In this document: in pieces, positions 6,742-7,387 of the stretch
Numbering within the stretch: the first letter of the stretch is position 1
Layout of the letters: every line of letters begins with the position of its first letter
Origin: JAYSRU01 sp043720875
GTDB taxonomy: Bacteria > Bacteroidota > Bacteroidia > Flavobacteriales_D > Crocinitomicaceae
DNA length: 7,387 nt
Reading direction: 5' to 3'
NCBI GenBank assembly: GCA_043720875.1
Contig: JAYSRU010000265.1
Coordinates: 1 to 7,387, forward strand
Notes under the pieces: generated by a model
What the model was told of the DNA's origin: nothing
Databases searched by the model: none
What the model saw: only the letters and a program-made list of their open reading frames with translations
Position numbers and translations under genes: made by a program

Positions 6742-7299
6742 ATGAAATATATAAAAATTTTATCACTCACTCTTACCTTAGTTTTGCTTGGTATTGCTTG
6801 CAAAACAGAAATGGTGGATAAATTAAATGACTTTGGGCTTGATCAAGGCGGTTATATGCGCATTGTAACACCATATCCTGTTACAACACCCACTTTCAAA
6901 GTGAGTAAAAAAGATATGGCTGGCACTAAAGCCGAAATGGTTAATGAAGCTGTCACGCTTGAAAAAGGCGCACGATTCGCAAATTATGACTTAGAAATTA
7001 GATTTGTAGGTGCAACAACTACTGACTTTAAAGCTTTTCGATCTATACCAGCTTCATCTTACGCAAAAGATCCGACGACTGGTTATCCAAGACATACATT
7101 GATTATTACAGGGGCAGAGGCTCTTACGGCTATGTCTTTAGATACCTCCAAGATAGTAAAAACTAATAAGTTTGAAATCCGTGCAACAATGAAGTTGACA
7201 GATGGTAAATCATTTAATGCCGCAAATACAGGTGTAAACATTACGGGTGGAGCATTTTACAGTTCTCCTTTTTTCTACACATTAAATGTAATAGATTAA
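6742..7299 (+). CDS. Small lipoprotein, third gene of the SusCD operon, family not recognised
   Basis: The 185-aa product starts with a hydrophobic signal segment and a probable lipobox ending at Cys20 (LLGIAC). Gly at -3 is off consensus, so lipidation is likely but not certain. The mature part has alternating hydrophobic, beta-rich stretches: YDLEIRFVG, RHTLIITG, FEIRATMKLTDGKSF (about 147-161) and a C-terminal GGAFYSSPFFYTLNVID. This suggests one or two compact beta domains. It begins 78 bp after the susD stop, in an AT-rich leader with no promoter or terminator evident, so it should share the susCD transcript. Proteins with this kind of ending occur after susD in Cytophagales and Sphingobacteria as I recall, usually unnamed. 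By position it may be a SusE/SusF-like accessory binding protein, which is inference only. The ATG at 6742 is the only start that includes the signal peptide. Confidence 0.85.
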   Translation: MKYIKILSLTLTLVLLGIACKTEMVDKLNDFGLDQGGYMRIVTPYPVTTPTFKVSKKDMAGTKAEMVNEAVTLEKGARFANYDLEIRFVGATTTDFKAFRSIPASSYAKDPTTGYPRHTLIITGAEALTAMSLDTSKIVKTNKFEIRATMKLTDGKSFNAANTGVNITGGAFYSSPFFYTLNVID

Positions 7300-7324
7300 A
7301 GTAAAATAATCTGAGCAGTTGTAA

Positions 7325-7362
7325 AAGCCCGATGATTTGATATCATCGGGCTTATTTTTTTT
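7325..7362 (+). terminator. Rho-independent terminator of the susCD operon
   Basis: A perfect 12-bp stem pairs 7325-7336 (AAGCCCGATGAT) with 7342-7353 (ATCATCGGGCTT) around a 5-nt loop, followed by an A and eight Ts at 7355-7362. It begins 26 nt after the stop of the small lipoprotein. Only four As precede the stem, so it is best suited to rightward transcription. It marks the end of the three-gene unit. Confidence 0.95.
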
Positions 7363-7387
7363 CTCACTGAGCCACAATCAAATGAAA

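Noticed and set aside
1..7387. CRISPR array, insertion sequence, tRNA/rRNA, phage or toxin-antitoxin genes
   Set aside because: I saw no spaced repeats, terminal inverted repeats with a transposase, RNA gene signatures, or small paired genes on either strand.

Overview
The window looks like chromosomal DNA from a Bacteroidota bacterium, most likely an environmental Cytophagales-type lineage. The evidence is a SusC/SusD pair, AT-rich leaders without a GGAGG Shine-Dalgarno, promoter-like TAnnTTTG boxes, and a PdxJ carrying the Bacteroidota-style VNINKIA start. The genus cannot be fixed from the sequence alone.

Layout. Positions 1-328 are AT-rich and hold no supportable gene, only a possible leftward promoter near 215-246. 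Positions 329-1042 (minus) encode PdxJ, pyridoxine 5'-phosphate synthase, with all three catalytic residues. Positions 1043-1703 are a 661-bp divergent intergenic region. It holds a -7 box for pdxJ, three perfect 10-bp direct repeats (1232-1261), a short coding-like relic (1279-1368) and a good promoter candidate for the next operon (1602-1632). Three plus-strand genes follow: a SusC-family TonB-dependent transporter (1704-4886), its SusD/RagB-family lipoprotein partner (5002-6663) and a small lipoprotein of unrecognised family (6742-7299). A strong intrinsic terminator (7325-7362) closes the unit.

How the genes work together. The three rightward genes read as one operon for uptake of a nutrient across the outer membrane. 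SusC forms the TonB-energised barrel, the SusD-like lipoprotein caps it and captures ligand at the surface, and the third lipoprotein sits where SusE/F-type accessory binding proteins are usually encoded. No glycosidase, peptidase, sigma/anti-sigma pair or other regulator lies in the window, so the substrate cannot be assigned. PdxJ is a housekeeping vitamin B6 enzyme, divergently transcribed and probably functionally unrelated.

I see no convincing new system. The least explained items are the third lipoprotein, the 10-bp repeat triplet and the coding-like relic between pdxJ and susC.
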